NCBI GenBank assembly: GCA_021166835.1
Contig: JAJPEN010000073.1
Coordinates: 101,323-165,322, forward strand
Direction of reading: 5' to 3'
From: Burkholderiaceae bacterium
GTDB taxonomy: Bacteria; Pseudomonadota; Gammaproteobacteria; Burkholderiales; Burkholderiaceae
Length of the DNA stretch: 64,000 bases
Below, piece after piece: positions 42,784 through 50,384 of the stretch (position 1 is its first letter; each line of letters starts with the position of its first letter). The position numbers and the translations under genes were made by a program. The notes under the pieces are model-generated. The model was not told the origin of the DNA. It searched no databases and worked only from the letters and a program-made list of their open reading frames with translations.

Positions 42784-43364
42784 GCGGCGTTCGGCAGGAG
42801 CGCGACCTTCGCCGCTTCGATGAGTCGGATCGCCTCGGGCGAGAACTCGATCTGCGGCGCGATCCGCTGCGCATACTCGAGGCTGATGCGGCCCTTCACC
42901 GCCGCGGCCTCGAGCGCGCTCGCGCGGCCGTGCGGATCGTGGCCGAGCGATGCCGACCACTTCGGCGGCCGTCGTGCATCGCGCGCCTCGTTCACGGCCT
43001 TGGTGTAGGCCTCCTTGAACGCCATGCGCGCGGCGACCTTCTCGCCTCCGTCGAGCAGCGGCTGCGCGACGGACCACGCGGCAACCATCTCGTCGGTCCA
43101 GACGACAGTCGTTTCCTCGTCGAACGGCAGCATCGCCCACGCTTCCTCAGCGCCCGGGCGGCCGTCGTCGATGCGCGAGATCACGTCCTGCACCGTGAGC
43201 AGCCCGCGCACTTCCTTGCGGCAGCGCACGAGCGCAGCGAACACGGCCGGCTCGGGAAAGCCCGCCAAGTCGTCGACGAAGACCTCGGCCGCGGCGTCCG
43301 AGAACGTGCGACCGCACAGTTCGGCCGTTACCGCGACGGCCTTGATTAGCTCAACGCTCGGCAT
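42780..43364 (-). CDS. Replication accessory protein (helicase-loader candidate)
   Basis: The 194-residue protein lies directly after the replication initiator gene, where lambda-type phages encode the helicase loader. It is helical with the charged pattern EVFVDDLAGFPEPAVFAALVRCRKEVRGLLTVQDVISRI, which resembles phage replication-P-like proteins. No Walker motif is present. Assignment is mainly positional. Confidence 0.5.
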   Translation of the reverse strand: MPSVELIKAVAVTAELCGRTFSDAAAEVFVDDLAGFPEPAVFAALVRCRKEVRGLLTVQDVISRIDDGRPGAEEAWAMLPFDEETTVVWTDEMVAAWSVAQPLLDGGEKVAARMAFKEAYTKAVNEARDARRPPKWSASLGHDPHGRASALEAAAVKGRISLEYAQRIAPQIEFSPEAIRLIEAAKVALLPNAA

Positions 43365-44316
43365 GGTCTGCCTCCCTCTGCGCGCGTTCGATAAGACGCC
43401 CGAAAGCGCCTGCGTTCTGCTGCGTTCGATCGGCCTGCGTGGCCGCGCTCTGCGTGCTCTGGCGTCCGGTCAGCCAGTCGGTGCGCAGCGCCTCGGCGTC
43501 GTGCACGAGTAGGTCGAGCGCATGTCGCCGCGAGACGTAGATCGCCTTTTGGTGCGCGACGTAGAACGCGGCAACCTGCGGCGCTTCGTCGGCGCCGAGC
43601 CGGTCGACGAGCTGCAGGCACTGCGCGTTCGCCTTCGCGTTTCGCACCGGCTCGACCTGGTAGCGGCCTCGGTAGGCGAGCGCGTAGGCCTCCCAGACGG
43701 GCGCTCCTCGCGCTTCGGCGCGTTCGCGCTTCGGTCGCGGCGGCGGCGCGTCAGCGATCGGCGGCGCAACCCGGAGCGAAGCGGAGGGTTCTCCGGGATC
43801 AGGGATCCGGGAAGGGGAATCAGGAATCAGGAATCCGGAATCAGGAATCAGCACGGTTTCACCCCCATCCTTCGCGCTTTCATCGGTCGAAAGCCCAGGG
43901 CTTGCCTGAGGCTTGCCTCGGGCTTTCGGGTCATTGCATGGCGATGAAGCCTCTGGCTTTGGTGGGTTGCCAACCGGGTCAAGCCCAGGGCTTTCGGGTG
44001 GTGGCAAGTCGCTTGGAGGCTCGCGATGGTGGGGGTTCTGGTGCTTGCCGAAGTTGACGATCTGGATGATTCCGAGGCCGTCGACCTCGTATCGCTGGAT
44101 GAAGCCGTGCTTCTGCAGCTCCTGCAGCAGCGGGTCGACTTCGACCGAATCGAACGCGAACAGCTCGCCCTTGATGCGGCGCGGACGGTCCTCGAGGCGC
44201 CCCTCGCGATCGGCGAGCAGCCACAGACCGACGAAGCACAGGCGCGCCCACGGCGTGCATTCAGCCAGGTCTTCGTTCTTGAAGAACCCAGGCTTGATGT
44301 TTCGCGCGCGCGCCAT
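43351..44316 (-). CDS. Phage replication initiator with central iteron-encoding linker
   Basis: The 321-residue protein has an N-terminal winged-helix region (residues 1-100, NIKPGFFKNEDLAECTPWARLCFVGLWLLADREGRLEDRPRRIKGELF) typical of phage replisome organisers. A proline-rich linker (100-215) follows, then a C-terminal domain (APVWEAYALAYRGRYQVEPVRNAKANAQ). The linker DNA contains clustered direct and inverted repeats, as the lambda O gene does, so the origin may lie inside this gene. Confidence 0.72.
   Translation of the reverse strand: MARARNIKPGFFKNEDLAECTPWARLCFVGLWLLADREGRLEDRPRRIKGELFAFDSVEVDPLLQELQKHGFIQRYEVDGLGIIQIVNFGKHQNPHHREPPSDLPPPESPGLDPVGNPPKPEASSPCNDPKARGKPQASPGLSTDESAKDGGETVLIPDSGFLIPDSPSRIPDPGEPSASLRVAPPIADAPPPRPKRERAEARGAPVWEAYALAYRGRYQVEPVRNAKANAQCLQLVDRLGADEAPQVAAFYVAHQKAIYVSRRHALDLLVHDAEALRTDWLTGRQSTQSAATQADRTQQNAGAFGRLIERAQREADHAER
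43795..43993. repeat. Candidate replication origin: 7-bp tandem repeats and three 13-bp palindromes
   Basis: 43795-43850 is eight 7-base units of the GGAATCA/GGGATCA type. Three palindromes of form AAGCC-NNN-GGCTT follow: 43891-43903 and 43981-43993 (both AAGCCCAGGGCTT) and 43947-43959 (AAGCCTCTGGCTT). All lie in the linker-coding part of the initiator gene. Origin function is inferred by analogy with lambda. Confidence 0.55.
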
Positions 44317-44338
44317 TAGGCGGCCTCCCGTACGTGTT

Positions 44339-44677
44339 TCACCGGCCGCCCCTCCGATACCGCTTCCCCGCCCGATGCCCGAACGCCTTGTCCAGCACGG
44401 CGACTCCGGCCTCGAGCAACCCAGGTAGGTGGTCGTAGACCACACCCGGCGACACACCCGCGGCGCGCGCGAGCTCGTTGACGCTGCGCGCCTCGCGCCG
44501 GTCGAGCGCCGCGATGACCTTGGCGCGACCGTCGCGGCTCTGCTTCGGCGGCGCCTTGCGATTGCGCGGCCGCATGTCGCGGTTGGGCGCGAGCGACGGC
44601 ACGGTGACCGGTCGCGCACCCTCCGGCAGCCGCGCGCGGCCGAGCAGCTGGTCGACGAGGGAGGTGATGCCGCTCAT
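44339..44677 (-). CDS. Helix-turn-helix protein in the replication region
   Basis: The 112-residue protein has a basic N-terminal half and a helix-turn-helix (ARSVNELARAAGVSPGVVYDHLPGLLEAGVAVLDKAF). It overlaps dam by four bases and precedes the initiator gene. It could regulate early expression or take part in origin recognition. Confidence 0.65.
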   Translation of the reverse strand: MSGITSLVDQLLGRARLPEGARPVTVPSLAPNRDMRPRNRKAPPKQSRDGRAKVIAALDRREARSVNELARAAGVSPGVVYDHLPGLLEAGVAVLDKAFGHRAGKRYRRGGR

Positions 44678-45540
44678 GCGATCGCAGCCTCGAACAGCCC
44701 GCCCCGCGATCGCGCGAGCGCAGCGCTGCAGGCTGGGTTGAGCCAGACGACTTCGGTGCGGATCTCGGTGCCGCGGCCGGCGCTGATGCGCGCCTTCGTT
44801 TCGTGACGCTCCCACGTGGCCAAGCGGTCGCGGTACAGCGAGGAGTCGTAGCCGCTGAGTACGACCATGCCGTCGAGGGCGCACAGCGCATCCAGCAGCG
44901 CGGCATGGTCCTCGTCGGTCATCTCATGCCGGTAGCAGCGGCCGTATCCGTTGCCTCCGATCCGGCGAGTCGACTTTACGTATGGCGGGTCGACGAAGTG
45001 CAGCGTGTCGGCGCCGTCGTGGTCCTGCATGACGGCGATCGCGTCGCGGTTCTCGATCAGCACGCCGGCGAGTCGCTCACCGACGACGGCGAGCGATTCC
45101 GGGTACTTCGCCCAGACGTGCTGCGCCGTGCCGTACTTGCGCCTCGTGTCGGTGCGAAAGCCCGTGCTGCTCGAGGTGGCCGCCGCCGATCCGAAGCCCA
45201 TGCCGGCGCGCACCGCGATACGCCGCGCTCGCTCGAGAGGATCGTCCGTCGGCTCGTAGGCCAGATCGAACTCGTCGCGCGCGTAGGGCGTGAGCCTGAG
45301 GGCCTCGATGAGATCGCGCCGCAGCACCGGGTCGCGCAGCACGCGAAAGAAATTCACGACATCGCCGTCGAGATCGTTGTAGACCTCGGCGTACGCGCGC
45401 GGCTTCTGGAGCAGCACGCCGGCGGCGCCGCCGAACGGCTCGACGTAGCAGCCGTGCGGCGGGACGAACTGCAGGATCCACGGCGCCAGGCGGAATTTCC
45501 CGCCGTGGTAGCGAAGCGCGGGGCGCGTGACGGTGGTCAT
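44674..45540 (-). CDS. dam: DNA adenine methylase (Dam, D12 class)
   Basis: The 288-residue protein methylates adenine, probably in GATC. RYHGGKFRLAPWI starts the fold, FGG (36-38) is in the SAM-binding motif, and DPPY (184-187) is the catalytic motif. Phage Dam can mask restriction sites or time packaging. No restriction partner is present, so it looks solitary. Confidence 0.93.
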   Translation of the reverse strand: MTTVTRPALRYHGGKFRLAPWILQFVPPHGCYVEPFGGAAGVLLQKPRAYAEVYNDLDGDVVNFFRVLRDPVLRRDLIEALRLTPYARDEFDLAYEPTDDPLERARRIAVRAGMGFGSAAATSSSTGFRTDTRRKYGTAQHVWAKYPESLAVVGERLAGVLIENRDAIAVMQDHDGADTLHFVDPPYVKSTRRIGGNGYGRCYRHEMTDEDHAALLDALCALDGMVVLSGYDSSLYRDRLATWERHETKARISAGRGTEIRTEVVWLNPACSAALARSRGGLFEAAIA

Positions 45541-45605
45541 GGCTACGCCGCCACCCCCGCGTGAGACCATCCACGTCGTGCCACCCCGGCGCCAGGAGCA
45601 CCGAC

Positions 45606-45782
45606 ATGGACCCCGCACGCGCGTACCGGCTGCAACTCCGAATCTGGCGAGAGGCCGACGAGCGGGCACGCGACGCTCGGCGCCGCGCTGCTGAGGCGCT
45701 GGCCGAGGCGGCCGAGCACGAGTCGATCGCGGCGCGGATGCATGCGGAGCTCGAGGCCCTTGTGCGGCAGCTTCTCGCCTGA
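45606..45782 (+). CDS. 58-residue coiled-coil protein, opposite strand
   Basis: This rightward frame has AGGAG eight bases before ATG. It encodes AYRLQLRIWREADERARDARRRAAEALAEAAEHESIAARMHAELEALVRQ, a charged helix with natural composition. The leftward frame across the same bases (45543-45794) shares TGATG coupling with the upstream gene but reads like a shadow. Which strand is used is not certain. Confidence 0.45.
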   Translation: MDPARAYRLQLRIWREADERARDARRRAAEALAEAAEHESIAARMHAELEALVRQLLA

Positions 45783-45793
45783 TGTGGGTGGCA

Positions 45794-46114
45794 TCACGCC
45801 GCCACCCTCCCGGCGTCGATGGCGAGCGCGCCGCGCCGCAGCCTGTAGACCCAGCACCAACGCGGAAAGCCCATGCCGCACAGCCCGCCGTCAATGCCGG
45901 TCGCTGATCGTGTCAGGCGACCGCGCCGCCACATGGCGCGTAGGTCGCGGCCTAGCTGCGGACAGTAATCGGCACCGACTGTGCGAAGCTGCGCCTTGGC
46001 TCCGGTCTCTTCGACGTACCGGTCAACGAAGTCGCGGTCCAGCGTGCTGGCTTCACCGAAGTTGCGCACGTCCATCTCGCGCTCGATCCACGCATAGCGC
46101 TCGATCGGCTTCAC
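45794..46114 (-). CDS. Hypothetical early protein
   Basis: The 106-residue protein starts with GTG overlapping the previous stop. It includes KPIERYAWIEREMDVRNFGEASTLDRDFVDRYVEETGA and a Trp/Arg-rich end (GFPRWCWVYRLRRG). It resembles small proteins beside phage dam genes that may be sequence-specific regulators; no firm family. Confidence 0.55.
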   Translation of the reverse strand: MKPIERYAWIEREMDVRNFGEASTLDRDFVDRYVEETGAKAQLRTVGADYCPQLGRDLRAMWRRGRLTRSATGIDGGLCGMGFPRWCWVYRLRRGALAIDAGRVAA

Positions 46115-46389
46115 GGCGCAGCCTCCGCCGGCGTATCTCCGGCGATCTGATCGGACTTGAACAGCGGCGATTCGCCGCGGCGTCCGATCTCCGCCCTGAT
46201 GGCGGCGGCATTGCCGCGCAGGGACTCGAGCATGTCTTCGGCCACGGCTTTGGTGCAGCCGTGGGCGAGCAGGAAGCTCACCGCGTGCACCGCACCTTGC
46301 TGGACGAGCTCCTGCGCGATGAGTTGCTGGTCGTCCAGGTCGCGCAACTGCGCGGCGATGTCGACTGCGCTGTTTTCGATCGTCGCCAT
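46111..46389 (-). CDS. Hypothetical early protein, helical
   Basis: The 92-residue protein is mostly helical (ENSAVDIAAQLRDLDDQQLIAQELVQQGAVHAVSFLLAHGCTKAVAEDML). Tight coupling on both sides. Function unknown. Confidence 0.55.
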   Translation of the reverse strand: MATIENSAVDIAAQLRDLDDQQLIAQELVQQGAVHAVSFLLAHGCTKAVAEDMLESLRGNAAAIRAEIGRRGESPLFKSDQIAGDTPAEAAP

Positions 46390-46646
46390 CACGCATCCTC
46401 CTCGCGCACACGCACCCACACGCCGTTCTCGTGGCGCTCGATGAGGCCGCGCAGGTCGAGGTAGCGGATCGCGTCGGCGACTGTTTCGCGGTCGTCCGCC
46501 TCGACACTAGACAGGTCGTACCATTGCCTGTTGTGCCGGCGATCGCTGACGAATCCGCAATGGCACTCGATGTCGCCGCGCGCCGCGCTGTAGGCGAGCT
46601 GCGCCTGCAGCGAGAGCATTTCGGAGAGGTCGCGGTCGGCAGTCAT
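46389..46646 (-). CDS. Hypothetical early protein, winged-helix-like end
   Basis: The 85-residue protein ends with RETVADAIRYLDLRGLIERHENGVWVRVRE, which looks like the wing of a winged-helix domain. Before it stand two cysteines (IECHCGFV). The ATG shares a base with the next gene's stop. Perhaps a small DNA-binding protein. Confidence 0.55.
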   Translation of the reverse strand: MTADRDLSEMLSLQAQLAYSAARGDIECHCGFVSDRRHNRQWYDLSSVEADDRETVADAIRYLDLRGLIERHENGVWVRVREEDA

Positions 46647-47104
46647 GCAGCGACTCGCTCGGTGTCGAGATCGATCTGCTCGTTCGCCAACGTGAGCCAT
46701 TGCAGTCGGCGCCCGATCGGCATGCCGGCGAGCGGCTGCTCGACCGTGCACCACGGCTGCACCAGGTCGACCCAGCCGGCGTAGGACTCGCCGGCCAGCA
46801 GCGTCAGGTGCAGGCTTTCGACGTCCAGATGATTCGCGAGCAACTCCAGGTGCCAGGCGATCCTGTGATCCCACGCCGCGCGCTCCTCGGCCGTCAGGCT
46901 GCGCATCGAGCACTCGTACGGCGCGAGTTGCTCGCTAGGCTTGATCAGCCCATAGCGCGCGGACAGGATCATCCAGTCGCCGCGCTGCTCGGCCCATGCC
47001 GCGGCCTTGCGGAACAGCGCCGAGCGGTACATCTCGCGGGCCGGGGCGATGCGTGCGAGCTTCTCGGCGCAGCAGGCCACGAGGGTGAGTCGCGGCGTCA
47101 GCAC
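46643..47104 (-). CDS. DUF6884-like protein
   Basis: The 153-residue protein starts from GTG with TPRLTLVACCAEKLARIAPAREMYRSALFRKAAAWAEQRGDWMILSARYGLIKPSEQLAPYE. This matches a family of small phage and plasmid proteins that resemble the nucleoside-binding half of some base-modifying enzymes. Activity is unproven. Confidence 0.65.
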   Translation of the reverse strand: MLTPRLTLVACCAEKLARIAPAREMYRSALFRKAAAWAEQRGDWMILSARYGLIKPSEQLAPYECSMRSLTAEERAAWDHRIAWHLELLANHLDVESLHLTLLAGESYAGWVDLVQPWCTVEQPLAGMPIGRRLQWLTLANEQIDLDTERVAA

Positions 47105-47391
47105 GTCGACGCCTCCTTCCGCAGCGCACGAGCGATGTGCAGCGAGTAGACGGCGACCACATGCCAGTAGGTGGCCGTCCACATCTTGTGCCGCCCTTGC
47201 GCCGCCTCCTTCTTGGCCCCGGCTTCGCGCCGGAGGTCGAGCAGCACTGCCCGCAGGGCTTCGCGCGCCTCAGGTGGTAGCACGCGCAGGCGCCCGCCGC
47301 TCGCACCGCGCATCATGTCCTCGATGATGCGCAGGCGGCGGGCGCGCAGGGTGGCGCGGTCGGCGTGACGGTCGAGGGCGGAGCGGGTCAT
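47098..47391 (-). CDS. Hypothetical early protein, Arg-rich
   Basis: The 97-residue protein is basic and helical (ADRATLRARRLRIIEDMMRG, LRAVLLDLRREAGAKKEAAQGRHKMW). It overlaps the next gene by seven bases. Nucleic-acid binding is possible; no family recognised. Confidence 0.5.
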   Translation of the reverse strand: MTRSALDRHADRATLRARRLRIIEDMMRGASGGRLRVLPPEAREALRAVLLDLRREAGAKKEAAQGRHKMWTATYWHVVAVYSLHIARALRKEASTC

Positions 47392-47756
47392 CCCTTGACC
47401 CCCGCCTGCCTGGTGAGTTCGATCAGCGCCGGCAGCAGCTGCGCGATCTGCGACATCGCCTGCTGGCGCACCGCGTCAGGGTCGCGCAAGAACCGCTCGA
47501 TCAGCCAGTAGATCGGCCGGTAGTCCTGCGTCGAGGCGATGATTCCCTCGAAGTCATCCACGCGCAGCGGGCGCGGCTCGGCACCGTCGAGGTTCAGGCG
47601 CTTGGTCAGGTCGGTCGGCGCCATGTCGAGGTCGCCCGCCACGCCTGAGACGCCCTTGCGCGAGGCGTAGACCGTGGCTGCGGTGACCTCGCGCAGCGAC
47701 CGGTACTGCGCGGTGAGCCCCGGCGTGAAATCGAGGGTCAGCTGGCTCGTCGTCAT
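47388..47756 (-). CDS. CII-like phage regulatory protein
   Basis: The 122-residue protein contains YRSLREVTAATVYASRKGVSGVAGDLDMAPTDLTKRLNLD, a helix-turn-helix arrangement found in CII-like early regulators. A helical C-terminal half follows (YWLIERFLRDPDAVRQQAMSQIAQLLPALIELTRQ) that could form tetramers. Such proteins activate repressor establishment or integrase. Its place a few genes downstream of the cro-like gene fits. Confidence 0.65.
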   Translation of the reverse strand: MTTSQLTLDFTPGLTAQYRSLREVTAATVYASRKGVSGVAGDLDMAPTDLTKRLNLDGAEPRPLRVDDFEGIIASTQDYRPIYWLIERFLRDPDAVRQQAMSQIAQLLPALIELTRQAGVKG

Positions 47757-47815
47757 GCGTCGTACCGCCGGACGTACGGTGGCTTCACGTGGATGGGCGC
47801 AAGAATCGGCGGCAT
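47753..47815 (-). CDS. Possible 20-residue peptide
   Basis: A short frame (MPPILAPIHVKPPYVRRYDA) ends in the ATGA overlap with the CII-like gene. There is no clear ribosome site. It may be a leader or coupling peptide. Confidence 0.25.
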   Translation of the reverse strand: MPPILAPIHVKPPYVRRYDA

Positions 47816-47828
47816 GGCAATCGTCAGA

Positions 47829-48059
47829 TCAGTTCGTCGTCCACCGAGCCCTGCAGCTCGCGCATCCGCCGCGCACGAACTGCGCTGCGCGATCGATCGC
47901 CGCAAGCTCTCCGCTGTGGTCCAGCATGTAGACCGGCCGCTGGCCACGAGGCAGGTCCGGGCGGTCGGTGACGTGCAGGCCATTGGAGGCGGAGAGCGCC
48001 AGGCTCGCGCGCAGCAGCGCGTCGCAGATGGGCTCGTTGGGGCAGGCGGTCGCGGTCAT
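47829..48059 (-). CDS. Hypothetical early protein with CxxC
   Basis: The 76-residue protein has a cysteine near the start (ACPNEPIC) and CASC near the end, possibly binding one metal. It overlaps the upstream gene by four bases. Function unknown. Confidence 0.5.
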   Translation of the reverse strand: MTATACPNEPICDALLRASLALSASNGLHVTDRPDLPRGQRPVYMLDHSGELAAIDRAAQFVRGGCASCRARWTTN

Positions 48060-48346
48060 GCAGCGCCGTGCTCCGCAGTCCTGAGCGCCTCGATCAGGGC
48101 GGCGGCGTACCCGCGCATCAACGAGTGCGGCTCGGGGCAACCAACGCGCGCCAGCTCGACGACGCAGGCGCACAGCGTTGTGACGATCGGCTCCTCGTAT
48201 CGCCTGAAGATGGCGCTCGACGAAGCGCGCGCCGCCTGCGAGGCGGTCATGTTCTGCAGTGCCGTGCCTCGATCGTTGGCGGCGGTCAATCTGCACAGCA
48301 TCGCCTCGATGGCCGCCAGTCGCACTTCGAGGGAAGGGTCGGTCAT
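48056..48346 (-). CDS. Hypothetical early protein
   Basis: The 96-residue protein is helical (EVRLAAIEAMLCRLTAAND) with two further cysteines in TTLCACVVELARVGCPEP. The ATG at 48346 starts the conserved-looking part. Function unknown. Confidence 0.5.
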   Translation of the reverse strand: MTDPSLEVRLAAIEAMLCRLTAANDRGTALQNMTASQAARASSSAIFRRYEEPIVTTLCACVVELARVGCPEPHSLMRGYAAALIEALRTAEHGAA

Positions 48347-48432
48347 ATCAGGAAGTCCTCTCGGCGGCGCACCCCTCGCCGATAGAATCGCCAGCGCCAA
48401 CCGAACGATTCACCGACGAGGGGATTGCCAAC

Positions 48433-48717
48433 ATGAAGCCGTACCTCGCGCTCGTGTTCTGCAAGAAGGACGACCTGAGGTCGTATGGAGCGGAGGTCGT
48501 CGCCGCGATCCGCAGCGTGGCGGGCGAGCGCATGAAGTACGCGGAAGGCACGTCGCACCTGGTCGCGATCGGCTTCGCGACGGATCGGCCTTCCGCCGAC
48601 ATCCAGCGCGCCTTCAAGCCGCTCTGGCGAGCGGAGCAGCGCACATGGGTGCTGCCGATCGAGTCTCCGCTCATGATCGACCTGGCCATCATGGAGTGGC
48701 TCCGTCGTCAGGTCTGA
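48433..48717 (+). CDS. Rightward small protein within the leftward early block
   Basis: The 94-residue protein (MKPYLALVFCKKDDLRSYGAEVVAAIRSVAGERMKYAEGTSHLVAIGFATDRPSADI) looks like a compact alpha/beta protein and has GAGGGG about eight bases before ATG. It is convergent with the 48689-49177 gene, overlapping by 29 bases, and is divergent from the gene ending at 48056. Its own promoter is not obvious. It may be a moron-type gene expressed in the lysogen. Confidence 0.6.
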   Translation: MKPYLALVFCKKDDLRSYGAEVVAAIRSVAGERMKYAEGTSHLVAIGFATDRPSADIQRAFKPLWRAEQRTWVLPIESPLMIDLAIMEWLRRQV

Positions 48718-49177
48718 CCCAAGGCGTGATCCGTTCGGGGCTCGGCGAGCGCGCGAACGGATTCAGGTCGGTCCACGTGACCGGCCTGTCCGGCTGGAAG
48801 ACCTCTCGGGTCCATGCGTCCACCACCCGGCCGTACCAGCGACCGCACCAGGCGATCGGCGACCACGGCTTGGTGATGCAGTTCAGGCACAGGCGCAGCA
48901 GACGGCTCGTCGCAGGCGCCTTTTGCCTCGAAGGCGGATCGACCCAGAATTCTTCCGTTTGCGCCCCTCCGGCGAGCAGCGCGAGTCGCGTTCGCGCATC
49001 GATTTGCGCCTTTGCCGCCTCGGCTTCCCGGCGAAGACTGAAGTTCTCGCGCTGTGCGCGATCGAGCGCGGACAGGCGCCGCTCGAGGGCGGCGACTTCC
49101 CGATGAAGGCGCACGCGACCCTCGAGGGTGTCGAGGTTGGGGTCGTCGTCGAGCAGCCGCCGGCGCGGGTTGTCCAT
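48689..49177 (-). CDS. Coiled-coil early protein
   Basis: The 162-residue protein has a coiled coil (residues 17-70, LEGRVRLHREVAALERRLSALDRAQRENFSLRREAEAAKAQ) and a Trp-rich C-terminal half (KPWSPIAWCGRWYGRVVDAWTRE). It is the second gene of the leftward early operon. Function unknown. Confidence 0.55.
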   Translation of the reverse strand: MDNPRRRLLDDDPNLDTLEGRVRLHREVAALERRLSALDRAQRENFSLRREAEAAKAQIDARTRLALLAGGAQTEEFWVDPPSRQKAPATSRLLRLCLNCITKPWSPIAWCGRWYGRVVDAWTREVFQPDRPVTWTDLNPFARSPSPERITPWVRPDDGATP

Positions 49178-49180
49178 GGG

Positions 49181-49423
49181 TCAGGCGGCCTTCTCGGCGG
49201 GGGCGGTGCCGCGCAGGTAGGCCCAGTCGACATCGGGGCGCAGGTCTTCGCAGCGGACGGCGCCAGCGCTCTCCCGCTCGATCGCGATGCACAGGCTCTC
49301 GCCGAGGTTGGCGCGGATAGCCAAGGCCTTGCGCAGATAGCCAATCGTGGTTCCGCAGCGGACGGCGAAACCGGCTTGATCTGCGACCGGCAGCCCGTTC
49401 AGGTAGGCACGCAGTTTGTCCAT
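49181..49423 (-). CDS. YdaS/Cro-like regulator
   Basis: The 80-residue protein has the YdaS-type helix-turn-helix pattern MDKLRAYLNGLPVADQAGFAVRCGTTIGYLRKALAI and ends with IERESAGAVRCEDLRPDVDWAYLRG, a conserved tail of that family. It is the first leftward gene, divergent from the CI-like repressor, so it should play the Cro role. Its promoter contains a 12-base palindrome. Confidence 0.85.
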   Translation of the reverse strand: MDKLRAYLNGLPVADQAGFAVRCGTTIGYLRKALAIRANLGESLCIAIERESAGAVRCEDLRPDVDWAYLRGTAPAEKAA

Positions 49424-49431
49424 AGCCGCGA

Positions 49432-49460
49432 ACTTTACCCTAGGGTACAGGTGATGACAA
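49432..49460 (-). promoter_or_regulatory. Leftward early promoter with operator
   Basis: Minus strand: TTGTCA (plus 49455-49460), 17-base spacer, TAAAGT (plus 49432-49437). The perfect palindrome TACCCTAGGGTA (49436-49447) overlaps the -10 element, so a bound repressor would block the early operon. Confidence 0.7.
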
Positions 49461-49475
49461 CACCCGCAGGGAATG

Positions 49476-49487
49476 TACCTGCTGGTA
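49476..49487. promoter_or_regulatory. Second operator-like site in the switch region
   Basis: TACCTGCTGGTA keeps the outer TACC....GGTA of the other operator sites and has the same 12-base length. It lies 40 bases from the perfect palindrome and just before the repressor gene. Confidence 0.45.
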
Positions 49488-49510
49488 GTCAGGCTGGACA
49501 ATGCGGCGGA

Positions 49511-50140
49511 ATGGATCCCGCCGAGAAGGCCAGCCGCTTCGAGCACCGACGCCAACGACTGGCAGAACTGCTTGACGCCCTTTGGCCGGCGCCGCGGGCT
49601 TGGTTCGCGGCGGCAATCAGGCGATCCGAGAGCTACGTCGCAAGACTCCTGCTGCCGGCGGACGACCCGCATCGCAAGAACATCGGCGATGCGATCATGA
49701 GCGCTGCAACCTCGGCCCTCGACCTCGACCCGGGATGGTTCGACCAGCCGCTCGGCTCTTCGATTCCGGAGGGGCTGGCGCTCGACGACAAAGGATTGGT
49801 ACGCCAACCATCGGCGGGCGCTCGCAGCACGCGAACGACCGACCTGACGCGCCCTGCAGAAAGCACGTCAACCCTCTCCCCCGCCGAGCGCCGCCTGCTC
49901 GACGCCTTTCACCTCCTGCCCGACGACGAGCAGGACGAGTTGCTGCGCGACCTCGGCCGGCGAGCGGAGCGCTACCGCGTGTTCGCCGAGCGGTTGATGC
50001 GCGGGCGTGGCCATCCCGCAACCGACGAGCCCGAGCCGCTGCCCAGCAACGTGCGGGCGCCGCACTTCTCGTCGACACGAGGGCGTCTCATTGAGCCGCC
50101 AAGAAAGCCGCGCGGGAAAAAAAGCCGGGGGGCGGAGTGA
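49511..50140 (+). CDS. CI-like repressor without peptidase domain
   Basis: From ATG 49511 the product is 209 residues. The N-terminal helix-turn-helix region (FEHRRQRLAELLDALWPAPRAWFAAAIRRSESYVARLLLPADDPHRKNIGDAIMSA) resembles phage repressors. The C-terminal half (LSPAERRLLDAFHLLPDDEQDELLRDLGRRAERY) is helical, and no LexA-type Ser-Lys peptidase is seen. An in-frame ATG at 49454 would add 19 residues. Divergence from the Cro-like gene supports a repressor role. Confidence 0.78.
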   Translation: MDPAEKASRFEHRRQRLAELLDALWPAPRAWFAAAIRRSESYVARLLLPADDPHRKNIGDAIMSAATSALDLDPGWFDQPLGSSIPEGLALDDKGLVRQPSAGARSTRTTDLTRPAESTSTLSPAERRLLDAFHLLPDDEQDELLRDLGRRAERYRVFAERLMRGRGHPATDEPEPLPSNVRAPHFSSTRGRLIEPPRKPRGKKSRGAE

Positions 50141-50379
50141 GGCGCCGCCCGTTCCGTCTCGTTCCAGCCGAGGTCTCGCACGAGACCGTCGAGGCGCTGG
50201 GCCAGCTGCTCGACCAGGCGCGCCGCGGCGAGATCATCGGCATCGCCTACGCCGTCATGTGCAAGGGTCGCGACTATTTCGTCGATGCGGCCGGCGAGGC
50301 TCACCGATCGCCCACCTTCGCGCGGGGGATGGTGAGCGAACTTAACGACGCGCTCGGGCGGCGAGCGCGAGGGGAATAG
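50137..50379 (+). CDS. Small conserved phage protein
   Basis: The 80-residue protein contains EALGQLLDQARRGEIIGIAYAVMCKGRDYFVDAAGEAHRSPTFARGMVSEL, a pattern I recognise from many prophage immunity regions without known role. GTG overlaps the repressor stop by four bases, so it is made with the repressor in the lysogen. Confidence 0.65.
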   Translation: MRRRPFRLVPAEVSHETVEALGQLLDQARRGEIIGIAYAVMCKGRDYFVDAAGEAHRSPTFARGMVSELNDALGRRARGE

Positions 50380-50384
50380 AACTC

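Noticed and set aside
45543..45794. Leftward 83-residue frame between dam and the next gene
   Set aside because: Coupled by TGATG but its composition reads like a shadow of the rightward coiled-coil gene. Kept only as an alternative.
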